DNA from: JAAYEA01 sp012689325
Lineage (GTDB): Bacteria; Chloroflexota; Anaerolineae; JAAYEA01
NCBI GenBank assembly: GCA_036841525.1
Contig: DAITVZ010000039.1
Coordinates: 1 to 44,883, forward strand
DNA length: 44,883 nt
Reading direction: 5' to 3'
Positions 1 to 7,851 of the stretch are shown here, one piece after another (position 1 is the stretch's first letter; each line of letters opens with the position of its first letter). The position numbers and the translations under genes were made by a program. The notes under the pieces were generated by a model that was not told the DNA's origin, did not search any database, and worked only from the letters and a program-made list of their open reading frames with translations.

Positions 1-1062
1 CCGTCCCTCCGCCGCCGAGAGGTAGGCCGCCTCGCTCAGGGCCACGGCGTGGGCGCCATCGCGCGCTGGCGATAGGTTGGGCGCGCCGGAGAGGACCGTG
101 TCCACAAAGGCCGCCGTTGTGTTGGTGTCGGGGATCTCCGCCGCCAGGTTCTCGCGCCCCTGCGGCCTGTGCACCACCATGGCCATATCCGGCTCCTTGA
201 CCCAGTCCACCGTCAGCGTCCCCCCATCGCCATAGACCGTCAGGTGATGGGCGCCCGCGGGCACGCCGTCCGCCGAGGTCAGGGAGAGGAGCGCGCCATT
301 GGCCAGCCGCGCCTGGATGCCGAGGTTGGTCTCCACGGCCAGCCCTGGCGACGCGGCCAGGGCCGCCACTTCCACCGCCGGCGCGCCGCCCAGCCACAGC
401 GCCAGGTCCACAAAGTGCGATCCGGTGTCGGCGAACCCGCCGCCGCCCATCTGCGCCGGATCGCACCGCCAATACCCCTCCAGGTTGTCGGTCCTGCCCT
501 CGGCCCACCCCGGCGGGTAGCTTTGGGTCTGAACCGCCTTAAAGATCGCCGCCGGCATCCGGGTGGACTCCCAGAACCATCTCAGGTTGTACGAGACCGT
601 CAGGCTCAACTGGCGCACGGTCCCCAGCAAGCCCGACCGCAACGCCTTGGCCGCGGCCCGCCACCCGCCGACGCACCTCCGGTTGTACCCGACCATCAGG
701 ACGCGGTTGGCCCGCTCCGCCGCCCGAACCATCGCCCAGGCGTCCGCGCTGGTCAAGGCCATCGGCTTTTCCACCAGCACAGGCAGCCCCCGCTCCAACG
801 CCGCGATGGTGGGCTCGGCGTGGACGCGGTGCGCCGTGGCCACGATCACCGCCTCCAGCCCAGGGTGATCGAGCAACTCGCGCCAATCGGTATAGGCCCC
901 CTCCACCGCCAAGACCTCCTTGGCGCCCGCCAGGGCCTCGGGGCTGCGCCGCGAGATCGCCACCAGCTCCGCGTTGGCCATCGCCTTGAGGCGAGCCGCG
1001 TGGGTCTTGAATGCAAACATGCCGATCCCGATAATCCCAACCCGCAGCTTGCGCTCCGACAT
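1..1062 (-). CDS. Gfo/Idh/MocA family oxidoreductase (3' end outside window)
   Basis: NAD(P)-dependent oxidoreductase, probably acting on a sugar, inositol or their derivatives. 354 codons are visible; the stop lies beyond position 1. The start ATG at 1060-1062 follows an AAAGGAGGAG ribosome site. The N-terminus reads RVGIIGIGMF, a glycine-rich Rossmann motif, and a family-typical EKP triplet occurs in VLVEKPMAL near residue 95. A later GGGGFADTGSHFVDL segment matches the substrate-domain active region containing the conserved Asp/His of the family. The MFS transporter gene ends 69 bp upstream on the same strand, so the two are probably co-transcribed and may handle the same compound. The exact substrate cannot be told from sequence. 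Confidence 0.9.
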   Translation of the reverse strand, partial: MSERKLRVGIIGIGMFAFKTHAARLKAMANAELVAISRRSPEALAGAKEVLAVEGAYTDWRELLDHPGLEAVIVATAHRVHAEPTIAALERGLPVLVEKPMALTSADAWAMVRAAERANRVLMVGYNRRCVGGWRAAAKALRSGLLGTVRQLSLTVSYNLRWFWESTRMPAAIFKAVQTQSYPPGWAEGRTDNLEGYWRCDPAQMGGGGFADTGSHFVDLALWLGGAPAVEVAALAASPGLAVETNLGIQARLANGALLSLTSADGVPAGAHHLTVYGDGGTLTVDWVKEPDMAMVVHRPQGRENLAAEIPDTNTTAAFVDTVLSGAPNLSPARDGAHAVALSEAAYLSAAEGR

Positions 1063-1131
1063 CGAGCTCCTCCTTTCAATGGGCCGCCTTCCCCGGCGGT
1101 CGCTACTGCTCCACCCAACCACATGTGCCGC

Positions 1132-2382
1132 CTAGACTGCCGCCACTGCCGCGCGGCGCCGTCGCCGGCCAAAGCAAAGCCAGATGGTCAGCGCGCCCAG
1201 CGCCACCGACGCCGCGCTCGCCCCATAGAGCGGCCCGTAGCCCAGCGCCGCCGCCATATACCCCCCCGCCGCCGAGAGCGCCGCCGCGCCCAGCCCGGAG
1301 CCCAGATTGCCCGCCGCCGAGGACATCGGCCGCCACTCGGGCGCGACCACCTCCTGCCCCAACAACATCCACGCCGAGCGGGCGACGGTCGCCAGGCCGA
1401 TGAGCAGCACATAGGCCGCCGCGAACAGAGGCCATGGCCCCCCCAACCCCATGACCGCCACACAGGCCGTCGCGCCCAGCACGCTGAGGATCAGGGCGCC
1501 CAACCTGCCTAACCGCTGCACCAACAGCGGCATCAGGAGCGGCGCGGGCACCGCCAACAGCATACCGAGCGACATGGTTGCGCCGATCTGCGCCGTGCGT
1601 ATGCCCAGGGCTTGGTCCGCGTACACGGGATAGAACGTGCGCGCCGTCATCTCGCCGGCGCAGCGCAACAGCGAGATCAGGCCGATCATCACGAACAGCC
1701 CATAGGGCGCGGTTCCGCGCGCCGCGGCCTGCTCCCGCGCCGATCTCGGCGGCTCCGGCAGTCGACTCGCGAGCCAGACCACCGGCGCGATCAAGAGAAA
1801 TGCAGCGGCCAGGCCCAAGCCATAGGGGCGGGGATGCGCCGGGTCGAGCCCGCCCAGGCGGGCGAAAAGGCCAGGCAGTTGGCCGCCGACCAGGCTGCCC
1901 AGGACGCCCCCCGCCGACATGAAGGCGAGGCTGAGCGCGAGGGCGTGAGGCCGCTCCGTCGCGCCGGTGGACCCCACCAGCAACGGGACGAGAGCCGTGG
2001 TAAAGAGGGCCCCGCCGGCATAGACCAGGCCCGCGGCAGCCAGGACGTAGGGCTGGCGCCATGAGGCGGGGACCAGCCCGGCGGCAGCGTAGGCCAGGCC
2101 GGCGGCCGCCAAGACCAACAGCGCGGCGATCAGGCAACGACGCAGCCCCAGGGCCATGGCCAGGCCTCCGGCTGGGAGCGAGACCAGCGCCTGAGTGGCC
2201 AGCATGACCGCTGCCACCTTGCCGACGAACTCGGGGCCGTAACCCAGGCGCAGCAAGTAGAGATTATTGAGCACCGTCCAGACGCCGCTGAACACGATGC
2301 CCGCCGCCACGGCGATGACCACCAGGGCGATCCAGGTCTGCCGGTTGAACAGGCGCATCTTGCGCCAGTAGTCTGCCAGCAT
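1132..2382 (-). CDS. MFS transporter
   Basis: Predicted 416-residue inner-membrane carrier of the major facilitator superfamily. The sequence alternates hydrophobic helices with short loops, giving about 12 membrane segments (for example WIALVVIAVAAGIVFSGVW near residues 17-35). A loop LRRCLIA after helix 3 resembles the charged loop 2-3 region of MFS proteins. The central loop around residues 200-225 is rich in Pro, Arg and Glu, as expected between the two six-helix halves. The start at 2382 is preceded by GGGAGGGACC. It lies directly upstream of the Gfo/Idh/MocA gene, which suggests uptake or efflux of a sugar-like compound. Substrate unknown. Confidence 0.88.
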   Translation of the reverse strand: MLADYWRKMRLFNRQTWIALVVIAVAAGIVFSGVWTVLNNLYLLRLGYGPEFVGKVAAVMLATQALVSLPAGGLAMALGLRRCLIAALLVLAAAGLAYAAAGLVPASWRQPYVLAAAGLVYAGGALFTTALVPLLVGSTGATERPHALALSLAFMSAGGVLGSLVGGQLPGLFARLGGLDPAHPRPYGLGLAAAFLLIAPVVWLASRLPEPPRSAREQAAARGTAPYGLFVMIGLISLLRCAGEMTARTFYPVYADQALGIRTAQIGATMSLGMLLAVPAPLLMPLLVQRLGRLGALILSVLGATACVAVMGLGGPWPLFAAAYVLLIGLATVARSAWMLLGQEVVAPEWRPMSSAAGNLGSGLGAAALSAAGGYMAAALGYGPLYGASAASVALGALTIWLCFGRRRRRAAVAAV

Positions 2383-2404
2383 GGTCCCTCCCCTGAGGCT
2401 GGCA

Positions 2405-2478
2405 CACGGATTTCGCAGATGGCACGGATCAGGAAGAGACCTTTCGACTCCTGATCCGTGTGATCCGCTCCATCCGTG
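2405..2478. repeat. ATCCGTG-family hairpin repeat
   Basis: Intergenic palindrome. A perfect 12-bp stem CACGGATCAGGA (2423-2434) pairs with TCCTGATCCGTG (2449-2460), flanked by further inverted CACGGAT (2405-2411) and ATCCGTG (2472-2478) words. It lies between the MFS start and the stop of the 112-residue gene. The same words recur at 6952-6979, 7178-7208, 9492-9522 and 40407-40443. There is no T-tract here, so it is not an obvious terminator. Confidence 0.8.
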
Positions 2479-2517
2479 TCCCGGTCTCTTGCGTTTTCAT
2501 CCGCAACCGTGGCGAGC

Positions 2518-2856
2518 CTACGACTGAGCCCAATACCCGTCCCACGGCTGGTTGATGTCGCCCACCGCTACCGAATACCTGTCGACGATGGTGGCCATGC
2601 CGGACTGGTTGAACTCCTGGTTGAACTGCGAGAGTTGCTCCAGGTCCTTCATCTCGAAGATCAGATAGTGGCAGTACCCCTCCAACTCTCCGCCCGGGGC
2701 CATCCAGGAGCTAAGGAGCTTGACCCCCGCCGCCTTCCACTTTTTGAAGAACGGCATCCAGCCAGCGTTGAACTGCTGCCGCTGCTCGGCCGGCGTGTTA
2801 CGGGCGGGCTGCCCAAAGGTGAAGCGGAACAGGACGCGGATCGGTTTCTCGGCCAT
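2518..2856 (-). CDS. Small conserved protein, possibly dimeric alpha/beta-barrel fold
   Basis: 112-residue protein of unknown function. The start at 2856 (MAEKPIRVLFRF) is chosen because GAAAGGAGAT lies just upstream; the open frame runs further 5' but that part is arginine-rich non-coding-like sequence. Length, an initial beta strand (IRVLFRFTF), a FFKKWKAAGVKL helix and a later YCHYLIFEMKDLEQL strand-helix unit recall small ferredoxin-like dimeric barrel proteins such as the YCII or EthD groups. This is a fold-level guess; no catalytic motif is visible. The gene is the only one behind the leader at 2857-3146, which has its own promoter and a terminator-like hairpin, so its expression is probably regulated. 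Confidence 0.7.
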   Translation of the reverse strand: MAEKPIRVLFRFTFGQPARNTPAEQRQQFNAGWMPFFKKWKAAGVKLLSSWMAPGGELEGYCHYLIFEMKDLEQLSQFNQEFNQSGMATIVDRYSVAVGDINQPWDGYWAQS

Positions 2857-2966
2857 CGGAATCTCCTTTCTCTGGCTAACCGACCTGCAGCGAACGCCGC
2901 AGGTCCCCTTTCGACTGCCGCGGGAACGCCGGCAGCCGCTCGGATGCGCAGATATTCGGCGCCCGG

Positions 2967-3004
2967 AAAGACAAAGCCGCCTTGCGCATGGCGGCAAGGC
3001 GGCT
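2967..3004 (-). terminator. Intrinsic-terminator-like hairpin in leader of 2518-2856 gene (candidate attenuator)
   Basis: On the minus strand, AGCCGCCTTGC (3004-2994) pairs perfectly with GCAAGGCGGCT (2985-2975), followed by TTTGTCTTT. It lies about 110 nt upstream of the 112-residue gene and about 110 nt downstream of the promoter at 3119-3146, so read-through is needed to express the gene. Upstream in the leader a second hairpin (GCTCCC/GGGAGC) is seen at about 3049-3069. No known riboswitch consensus was recognised. Confidence 0.6.
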
Positions 3005-3118
3005 GAAAAGCCCGCAAGGTAGAGAATGTAGAGGATACCGTCATGGTCGCTCCCGGCTTGACAGGGAGCGCGCCAACGAAGGGATGCCTGGGTTATAAAC
3101 CCATCTCACCTGCTACAC

Positions 3119-3146
3119 ATTATACCCAGCATCACCGAAATGCCAA
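3119..3146 (-). promoter_or_regulatory. Sigma70-type promoter for the leader of 2518-2856
   Basis: Minus-strand TTGGCA (3146-3141), a 16-bp spacer, then TATAAT (3124-3119). Predicted transcription start is near 3112, giving a leader of about 255 nt before the ATG at 2856. It sits just downstream of the 3194-5299 gene. Confidence 0.65.
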
Positions 3147-3193
3147 GGCCCTTTCGCAGGGCTCCAGGGCTTGCGCCAAGGCGACGGGAACGC

Positions 3194-5299
3194 CTATTTC
3201 GCGATCATCGGCAAGTGCACCTCGCCGGGGTCGCTGACCAAGAATGTCGCGGCGACCTCCGAGGTCTGCCCCCCGTGCGCCAGGCTGACCAGCAGGGTAT
3301 AGCTCCCGCGCGGGGCGTCCGCCGGCAACGTGCGCGGCATGGATGACGTGGACTCGCCGGGCGGCAGCGTCCGCTCCCGCGACCCGCCAAGCGCGGCCAC
3401 CTCCGCGCCCGTCGCGTCCAGCACCTTCCAGCGGTAGGTCACCGTCACCGTCTCGGCGCCGGCGTTCTTGAGCGCGAGGCGCAATTGCACCTGGTCGCCG
3501 GGCCGGAACCACGTCTCCAGCTCGCCCTCCCCGTCGGCGGTCCAGACCTCCGCCACCGTGACCTGCGCGCACCCCGCGGGCGCCATCCCCAGGTTCACGT
3601 CGGTGCGCGGCGGCGGGATGTGCATCACCTCGCTCTGCACATCGACGTGGCACGCCTCCGACGCCCGCACCTGGTAATCGCCCTCCGGCACGTCCCAGCC
3701 ATAGGCGCCGTTGGCGGCGGAGATCTGCGGGTTGCCCTGCTTGTAGGGCGCCGCGTTCCAGACCACCCACTGGCTCCCCTGCTTCTGATAGAGCGTGACC
3801 ACCGCCCCGGGGACGCGCGCCGAGGTGGTCGCGTCATAGATGTAGCCGCTGGGGTCGATCAGGTAGAACGACACGCCGACCAGGTGGCGCTTCCAGCCCG
3901 GGCGGAAGGGATCCTCGATCAAGAGGTCGTGGTACTCGAACTCTTTGCAGCCGATGGGCTTGCGCGGCGACACGGTGACCGAACCCCGATAGGTCACCGG
4001 AAAGAGCGAAAAGAGCGGCCCCGGCTCGGTGATGCCGGTCCAGGCCACCGACCCGATCAAGGCCAGTTGCCCGTCCACCTCCTCCCACACGCGCAGCGAC
4101 GCCGGCATGTTCGGGCCGTTGGCGCAGGCCTCCACGGCCAGCGAGATGCTCCCGGGGCTCGACTCGATCGTGTCGTTGCCGAGGTAGCGGCGCGGCCCCC
4201 ACCAGACCCAGTGAAAAGTCCCCCAACTGGGGGTCAGCGGCGTGCGCGTCGCCGTGGGCGTCCTGACCGGGGTGTTGGTCCGGGTGGGCGAGGCGGCCGC
4301 GGTGGACGTCCTGGTCGGCGTCGGCGTGGCGCTCAGCGTGGCGGTGCGGGTGAGGGTGCGTGTCGGCGTCGGCGTCAGAGTCGCCGTCCCGGTGGCCGTC
4401 GCCGCGGAGGTCTGGGTGCGGGTGCGCGTGGGCGTGACTGGCGAGGTCACGTTGGTGGCGGCGGTCCGCTCGTACGGCGCGCGGCAGACCCCCAGCCCTT
4501 CATCGAGGCGCACCCGGTTCGTCACCGTCCCCGGCTGGTTCGCCCGCACGCGAAACCGGAGCGTCACCATGGCGTCGTACATGATATAGTCGCTCCAGGT
4601 GATCACGCCCGAGGCGTAGACGATCTGCCCCGCCGACGCCCAGGCCGACCCGGCGACATAGCTGGTGTTGGCCGGGATGGCGTCGGTGACCCAGATGCGC
4701 GACTCCAGGTCGCTGGTGTTGCGCAGGACGATCTCGTAGGCGATCTCGCCGCCGACCACCGCCGTGGGCGGGCCCGTCTTGGTGCTGGTGGAAAAGTCCG
4801 GCCAGTAGATGATCAGCGGGCCGAGGCTGGCGGTGGCGGGGTTGGGGCCGATGGTCCCGCTGCCGTTGATATAGCCCAGGTAGGTCCCTTGCGGAAGGCA
4901 GGGGATGTCATACTCGACGTCCAGGTACCACCAGATATCCCCGCCCGGGAGCGTCCCCGTCCAGTGCAAGCGGTTGAGGTTGACCTCGAACGACACCGTG
5001 CCGGAGGTCGCCGCCCAGCGCAGGATCGCCACCTGCTCCGGGAAGGTCAAATAGATGTCAAAGCCCGCGACGGCGGAGCTTTGGATCTTGTACTGGACGT
5101 ACTCGAGGGTGCCGGGGAGGACGGGATAGATGTCGTCCCGCAGCGACTCGGGCGCGGGGCTGGCCTCCAGGGCCTCCTGCACGCGGATGGGCGGCGCCAT
5201 CGCCGCGCTGACCTGGGGGGTGCGGGCCAGCGCCCCGCCGCAGGCCCATGCCAAGACGACCCACATCAAACCGAGCTGCCATGCACGCTGCCATCTCAT
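3194..5299 (-). CDS. Secreted DUF11 / Thr-Pro-rich surface protein
   Basis: 701-residue predicted extracellular protein. Residues 1-25 form a signal peptide (LGLMWVVLAWACGGALA). A DUF11-like domain spans about 170-288 (IAYEIVLRNTSDLESRIWVTDAIP). A Thr/Pro/Arg stalk of TPTRT-type repeats occupies about 290-355. A carboxypeptidase-regulatory-like beta domain lies near 485-575 (GYIYDATTSARVPGAVVTLY) and a CARDB-like domain near 580-690. The last residues are VHLPMIAK, resembling the end of the giant protein (VQLPLVMR). The start is preceded by GGAGGTGAAGC. A TTGACA-18-TATAAT promoter lies at 5455-5484, giving a leader of about 150 nt. Function is probably structural or adhesive; no enzymatic motif is seen. 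Confidence 0.88.
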   Translation of the reverse strand: MRWQRAWQLGLMWVVLAWACGGALARTPQVSAAMAPPIRVQEALEASPAPESLRDDIYPVLPGTLEYVQYKIQSSAVAGFDIYLTFPEQVAILRWAATSGTVSFEVNLNRLHWTGTLPGGDIWWYLDVEYDIPCLPQGTYLGYINGSGTIGPNPATASLGPLIIYWPDFSTSTKTGPPTAVVGGEIAYEIVLRNTSDLESRIWVTDAIPANTSYVAGSAWASAGQIVYASGVITWSDYIMYDAMVTLRFRVRANQPGTVTNRVRLDEGLGVCRAPYERTAATNVTSPVTPTRTRTQTSAATATGTATLTPTPTRTLTRTATLSATPTPTRTSTAAASPTRTNTPVRTPTATRTPLTPSWGTFHWVWWGPRRYLGNDTIESSPGSISLAVEACANGPNMPASLRVWEEVDGQLALIGSVAWTGITEPGPLFSLFPVTYRGSVTVSPRKPIGCKEFEYHDLLIEDPFRPGWKRHLVGVSFYLIDPSGYIYDATTSARVPGAVVTLYQKQGSQWVVWNAAPYKQGNPQISAANGAYGWDVPEGDYQVRASEACHVDVQSEVMHIPPPRTDVNLGMAPAGCAQVTVAEVWTADGEGELETWFRPGDQVQLRLALKNAGAETVTVTYRWKVLDATGAEVAALGGSRERTLPPGESTSSMPRTLPADAPRGSYTLLVSLAHGGQTSEVAATFLVSDPGEVHLPMIAK

Positions 5300-5454
5300 G
5301 CTTCACCTCCGGACCGCAAGGTCCAAACGAGCGCCAGCAGGGGCAGGGCTCTCCTCGGCGAGGCGAGAGAGGGCGTGCGAAGCCAAGGGGAGGAGCGTCA
5401 CACGATGAGGCTGCCGGGGGCTCGCGATCGCTCGGCGCGGGCCTCCTCAGCCCT

Positions 5455-5484
5455 ATTATAGGACGAGATGGGTCATTCTGTCAA
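5455..5484 (-). promoter_or_regulatory. Promoter of the 3194-5299 surface-protein gene
   Basis: Minus-strand consensus TTGACA (5484-5479), 18-bp spacer, TATAAT (5460-5455). The -35 hexamer contains the TGA stop codon (5483-5481) of the upstream sugar kinase gene. Confidence 0.75.
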
Positions 5485-6929
5485 CTGGTGAAACAGTCCG
5501 TCTCATACCGGATCAGCCGCGCCGCCGCGGCGAGGTCGGGGAATTCGCCCGCGCCCACCGCCGCCACCAGCGCCGCGCCATAGGCCGCCTCCTCCGCGTG
5601 GACCGGCAGCGCCAGCGGCAGCCCAAACGCCTCCGCCGCGATCCTTCGCAGCAGCGGGTTGCGCCGCAGCGCGTTCCCCGCGCCCACCAGCCGCCCGTGC
5701 GGCCCCAGCCCCAGCGCCCGCATCCGCCGGTAGCTCTCGGCGAACCGCCCCACCAGCCCCTCCAGCAGCGCGCGGGTTAGGTGCGCCGGCGTCAGCGTCT
5801 CGGCGCCGATCCCCGACCACGACGCCCGTAAGCGGGGGTCGCGGCGCGTCCCCGCGAAGAGCGGCTGGCAGGCGACCCCGCCGGCCCCCGGCGGCGCGCC
5901 CGCGGCGAGCCGGTTCATCCGCTCGTAGAGCTCCCCGTCCGGGATATCGGCTTCTACCCCGAGCAGTCCCCGCCCCACCGCCCGGTAAAAGTCGGCCAGC
6001 AGCGCGTACGACTCGCCGCCGCAGAGCTCGGCGTCCACCACCAGGTAACCGCCGTCCAGGTAGCAGCGCGACTCGAGCTCCGCATCGGCCAGGTAGGCGG
6101 GCGAGTGCGCCGAGAGCTGCCCGCCCGTCCCGAGGGTGAGCGCCACGTCGCGCCGGGGATCGGCGACGCTGCCGGCATAGCTGGCCTGGTTGTCGCCGAT
6201 GGCCACCGTCACGGGGACCGGGCCCGCCGCGCCCAGCTCGGCGGCCAGCTCGGGACGCAGCCAGCCCGCCAGCGCCAGGGCGCTCCGCAGCGGCGGCAGA
6301 AGGTAATTCGGCAGCCCCAGCCGCTCGGCCAGCCCCCCGCGCCATCGCCGGGCCACGGGGTCGAACAGCCCGGCGCTGTCGGCGTTGCTGGGGTCGGCGC
6401 AGGGCGGCTCGCCGGTCAGCCAGGAGACGAGCAGGTCGGGGATCAGGCAGGCGACCATCCCCGGCGCGAAGCGGAAGCCCTGCTCCCGCAGCCAATAGAG
6501 CGTCACGCCCATCATGCCGCTGGCCAGCCGGTCGCCCTCGCCCCGCCCCAGCTCGCGGGCGCGCTGGGCGTAGGTGACGGCGCCGCCGGGCAGGGGCTCA
6601 TCGCCGCGCCCGTCCTGCCAGCCGACGAACGGGGTGACCGGCTCCCCGCCCTGCACCAGGCACATGCCGTGCATCTGCCCGCAGACGCCCACCCCCGCCA
6701 CCGTCGCCCGGCCCCGGAGCGCCCCCGCCGCCGCGCGAGCCGCCTCCCAGGCCAGCCGGACCATCGCCCGCGCGTCCCACTCGGAGCGGCCGCGCCGCGC
6801 GTCCTCCGGCGCCGTCGTCTCGGCGCTGTTGGCGACGCTCCGCCGCGCCAGCGCCTCCCCCGTCGCCGCGTCCACCGCCAGCGCAGTGAGGTGGCTCGTC
6901 CCCACGTCCAGCCCCAGATAAACCGCCAT
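5481..6929 (-). CDS. FGGY-family carbohydrate kinase (xylulokinase/sedoheptulokinase-like)
   Basis: 482-residue cytoplasmic ATP-dependent sugar kinase of the actin-like FGGY family. The start at 6929 (MAVYLGLDVGTSH) carries the first phosphate-binding DxGT motif and is preceded by AAGGAGGGG; the open frame continues 5' but through repeats. VGVCGQMHG near residue 85 matches the QMHG motif of xylulokinases and sedoheptulokinases, and VALTLGTGGQLSA near 250 is the second phosphate loop. The C-terminal half ends with GAALVAAVGAGEF, the family's adenosine region. Length matches the family (about 480-500). The QMHG motif does not separate pentulose from heptulose specificity, so the substrate is left open. 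Confidence 0.88.
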   Translation of the reverse strand: MAVYLGLDVGTSHLTALAVDAATGEALARRSVANSAETTAPEDARRGRSEWDARAMVRLAWEAARAAAGALRGRATVAGVGVCGQMHGMCLVQGGEPVTPFVGWQDGRGDEPLPGGAVTYAQRARELGRGEGDRLASGMMGVTLYWLREQGFRFAPGMVACLIPDLLVSWLTGEPPCADPSNADSAGLFDPVARRWRGGLAERLGLPNYLLPPLRSALALAGWLRPELAAELGAAGPVPVTVAIGDNQASYAGSVADPRRDVALTLGTGGQLSAHSPAYLADAELESRCYLDGGYLVVDAELCGGESYALLADFYRAVGRGLLGVEADIPDGELYERMNRLAAGAPPGAGGVACQPLFAGTRRDPRLRASWSGIGAETLTPAHLTRALLEGLVGRFAESYRRMRALGLGPHGRLVGAGNALRRNPLLRRIAAEAFGLPLALPVHAEEAAYGAALVAAVGAGEFPDLAAAARLIRYETDCFTS

Positions 6930-6951
6930 CGCCCCTCCTTGGGAGAATGGG

Positions 6952-6979
6952 ACACGGATGAACACAGATGAACACGGAT
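6952..6979. repeat. 10-bp tandem CACGGATGAA repeat
   Basis: Almost three units of ACACGGATGA with one substitution (ACACAGATGA), directly upstream of the kinase ribosome site. It is made of the same word as the ATCCGTG-family hairpins, read in reverse complement. Confidence 0.75.
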
Positions 6980-7012
6980 TCCGGAAACCCCGAGCCGCGC
7001 CGCCCCCTCCTG

Positions 7013-7043
7013 CCCCCCTTACCAAGGGGGGTCGGGGGGATCC
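7013..7043. repeat. CCCCCC/GGGGGG palindromic repeat
   Basis: CCCCCCTT (7013-7020) pairs with AAGGGGGG (7024-7031) across a 3-nt loop, with a second G-run (7034-7039) that can pair with upstream C-runs. A similar nested element lies at 43544-43583. The intergenic stretch 6930-7234 otherwise holds only repeats and a possible minus-strand -10 TATAAT at 7068-7073; no gene is seen there. Confidence 0.7.
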
Positions 7044-7177
7044 CCTCTCGCCAACTCGTCCTTTTGCATTATACCCGAATCCCCCATTCCGCCGATGACG
7101 CGCCGGGGCGGATGTGCTATGCTTACGCGCGAGGTCGGCGGCGCGGCTTTGGCCGCGGACCCTGGCCTGATCCATTT

Positions 7178-7208
7178 CATCCGTGCGATCCGTAGCGATC
7201 CGTGTACC
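7178..7208 (+). repeat. ATCCGTG-family repeats upstream of ICMT-like gene
   Basis: Three copies of the ATCCGTG/ATCCGTA word in about 30 bp, immediately upstream of the ribosome site of the 7235 gene. The same arrangement, including a following GTACCATCTC, occurs at 9492-9528 upstream of the second MFS gene. Confidence 0.7.
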
Positions 7209-7234
7209 ATCTCTGACCCCACAGGAGGCGCAGC

Positions 7235-7724
7235 ATGGCAAACCTTTTCAAAAAGCACCACGGCATGGACATCGTCGGGCAGGGCGGCAAGATCATCCTC
7301 TTTATGCTGCCGTGGCTGGCGGCGGCCATCCTGGCCCAGGTCTATTGGCCCCGCGTCGCCGCGCTGCCCGAGGCCCTGCACTTCCTCCGGCCCCTGGGGT
7401 ACGTGCTCCTCGTCCCCGGGCTGCTGCTGTGGGGGGAGCGCGGTGGCCCAACTGCTGGCGGGCTTTCCCCAGGGCAAGCTGGTCACCACCGGCGCGTATG
7501 GCGTGGTCCGCAACCCCATCTATGCCAGCGTCACCTGGTTCGTCCTGCCCGCCGTCGCCTTGCTCACGCGCACCTGGGTCTATCTCGTCCCCGCGATCGC
7601 CCTCTATGTCGGCGTGATGATTTTCATCGGCGTGGAGGAAGAGCTGCTCACGCGGGCCTTTGGGCAGGCGTACCGCGACTATGTCGCGCGGGTGGACCGG
7701 CTGATCCCCTTCAAACGGCCATAG
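7235..7724 (+). pseudogene. ICMT/PEMT-like membrane methyltransferase, frameshifted
   Basis: The start at 7235 (MANLFKKHHG) is preceded by AGGAGG. The first frame encodes two hydrophobic segments up to LLLWGE; the family signature then continues in another frame: TTGAYGVVRNPIYASVTWF, then VEEELLTRAFG and YRDYVARV, ending IPFKRP at 7724. These are hallmarks of the isoprenylcysteine carboxyl methyltransferase/phospholipid methyltransferase superfamily, which methylates membrane-bound substrates with SAM. Removing one G from the six-G run at 7431-7436 restores a single frame of about 162 codons. Either a homopolymer sequencing error or a genuine disruption would explain this; the intact remainder favours an error. 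Confidence 0.8.
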
Positions 7725-7735
7725 CCCGCACATTC

Positions 7736-7763
7736 TTGCCGTGGGCCGATCCTGTGGTATACT
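7736..7763 (+). promoter_or_regulatory. Promoter of the Old Yellow Enzyme gene
   Basis: TTGCCG (7736-7741), a 16-bp spacer, then TATACT (7758-7763). The transcript would begin near 7770, so its leader consists almost wholly of the GC hairpin set at 7780-7823. Confidence 0.5.
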
Positions 7764-7779
7764 TGCATGGTCGGGCCGG

Positions 7780-7823
7780 GCGCGCCTGCGCGGCGCAGGC
7801 GCGCTTGCGTTTCGCAGGCGCGC
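7780..7823 (+). promoter_or_regulatory. Leader with two mutually exclusive GC hairpins
   Basis: GCGCGCCTGCG (7780-7790) can pair perfectly with either of two identical CGCAGGCGCGC arms (7794-7804 and 7813-7823). The first pairing leaves a 3-nt loop, the second a 22-nt loop. The element ends 29 bp before the ATG at 7852. It may be a repeat remnant or a simple structural switch; no T-tract follows. Confidence 0.45.
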
Positions 7824-7851
7824 CGACGACCAACCGCCCACGGAGGAAGCC

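Noticed and set aside
169..1512. Plus-strand open frame of 447 codons
   Set aside because: It is antisense to the Gfo/Idh/MocA gene and the end of the MFS gene, both of which show family motifs. The product is Arg/Pro-rich without a fold.
5248..5583. Short plus-strand open frame across the DUF11 gene promoter
   Set aside because: It overlaps the consensus promoter and the kinase 3' end on the other strand and shows no recognisable protein.
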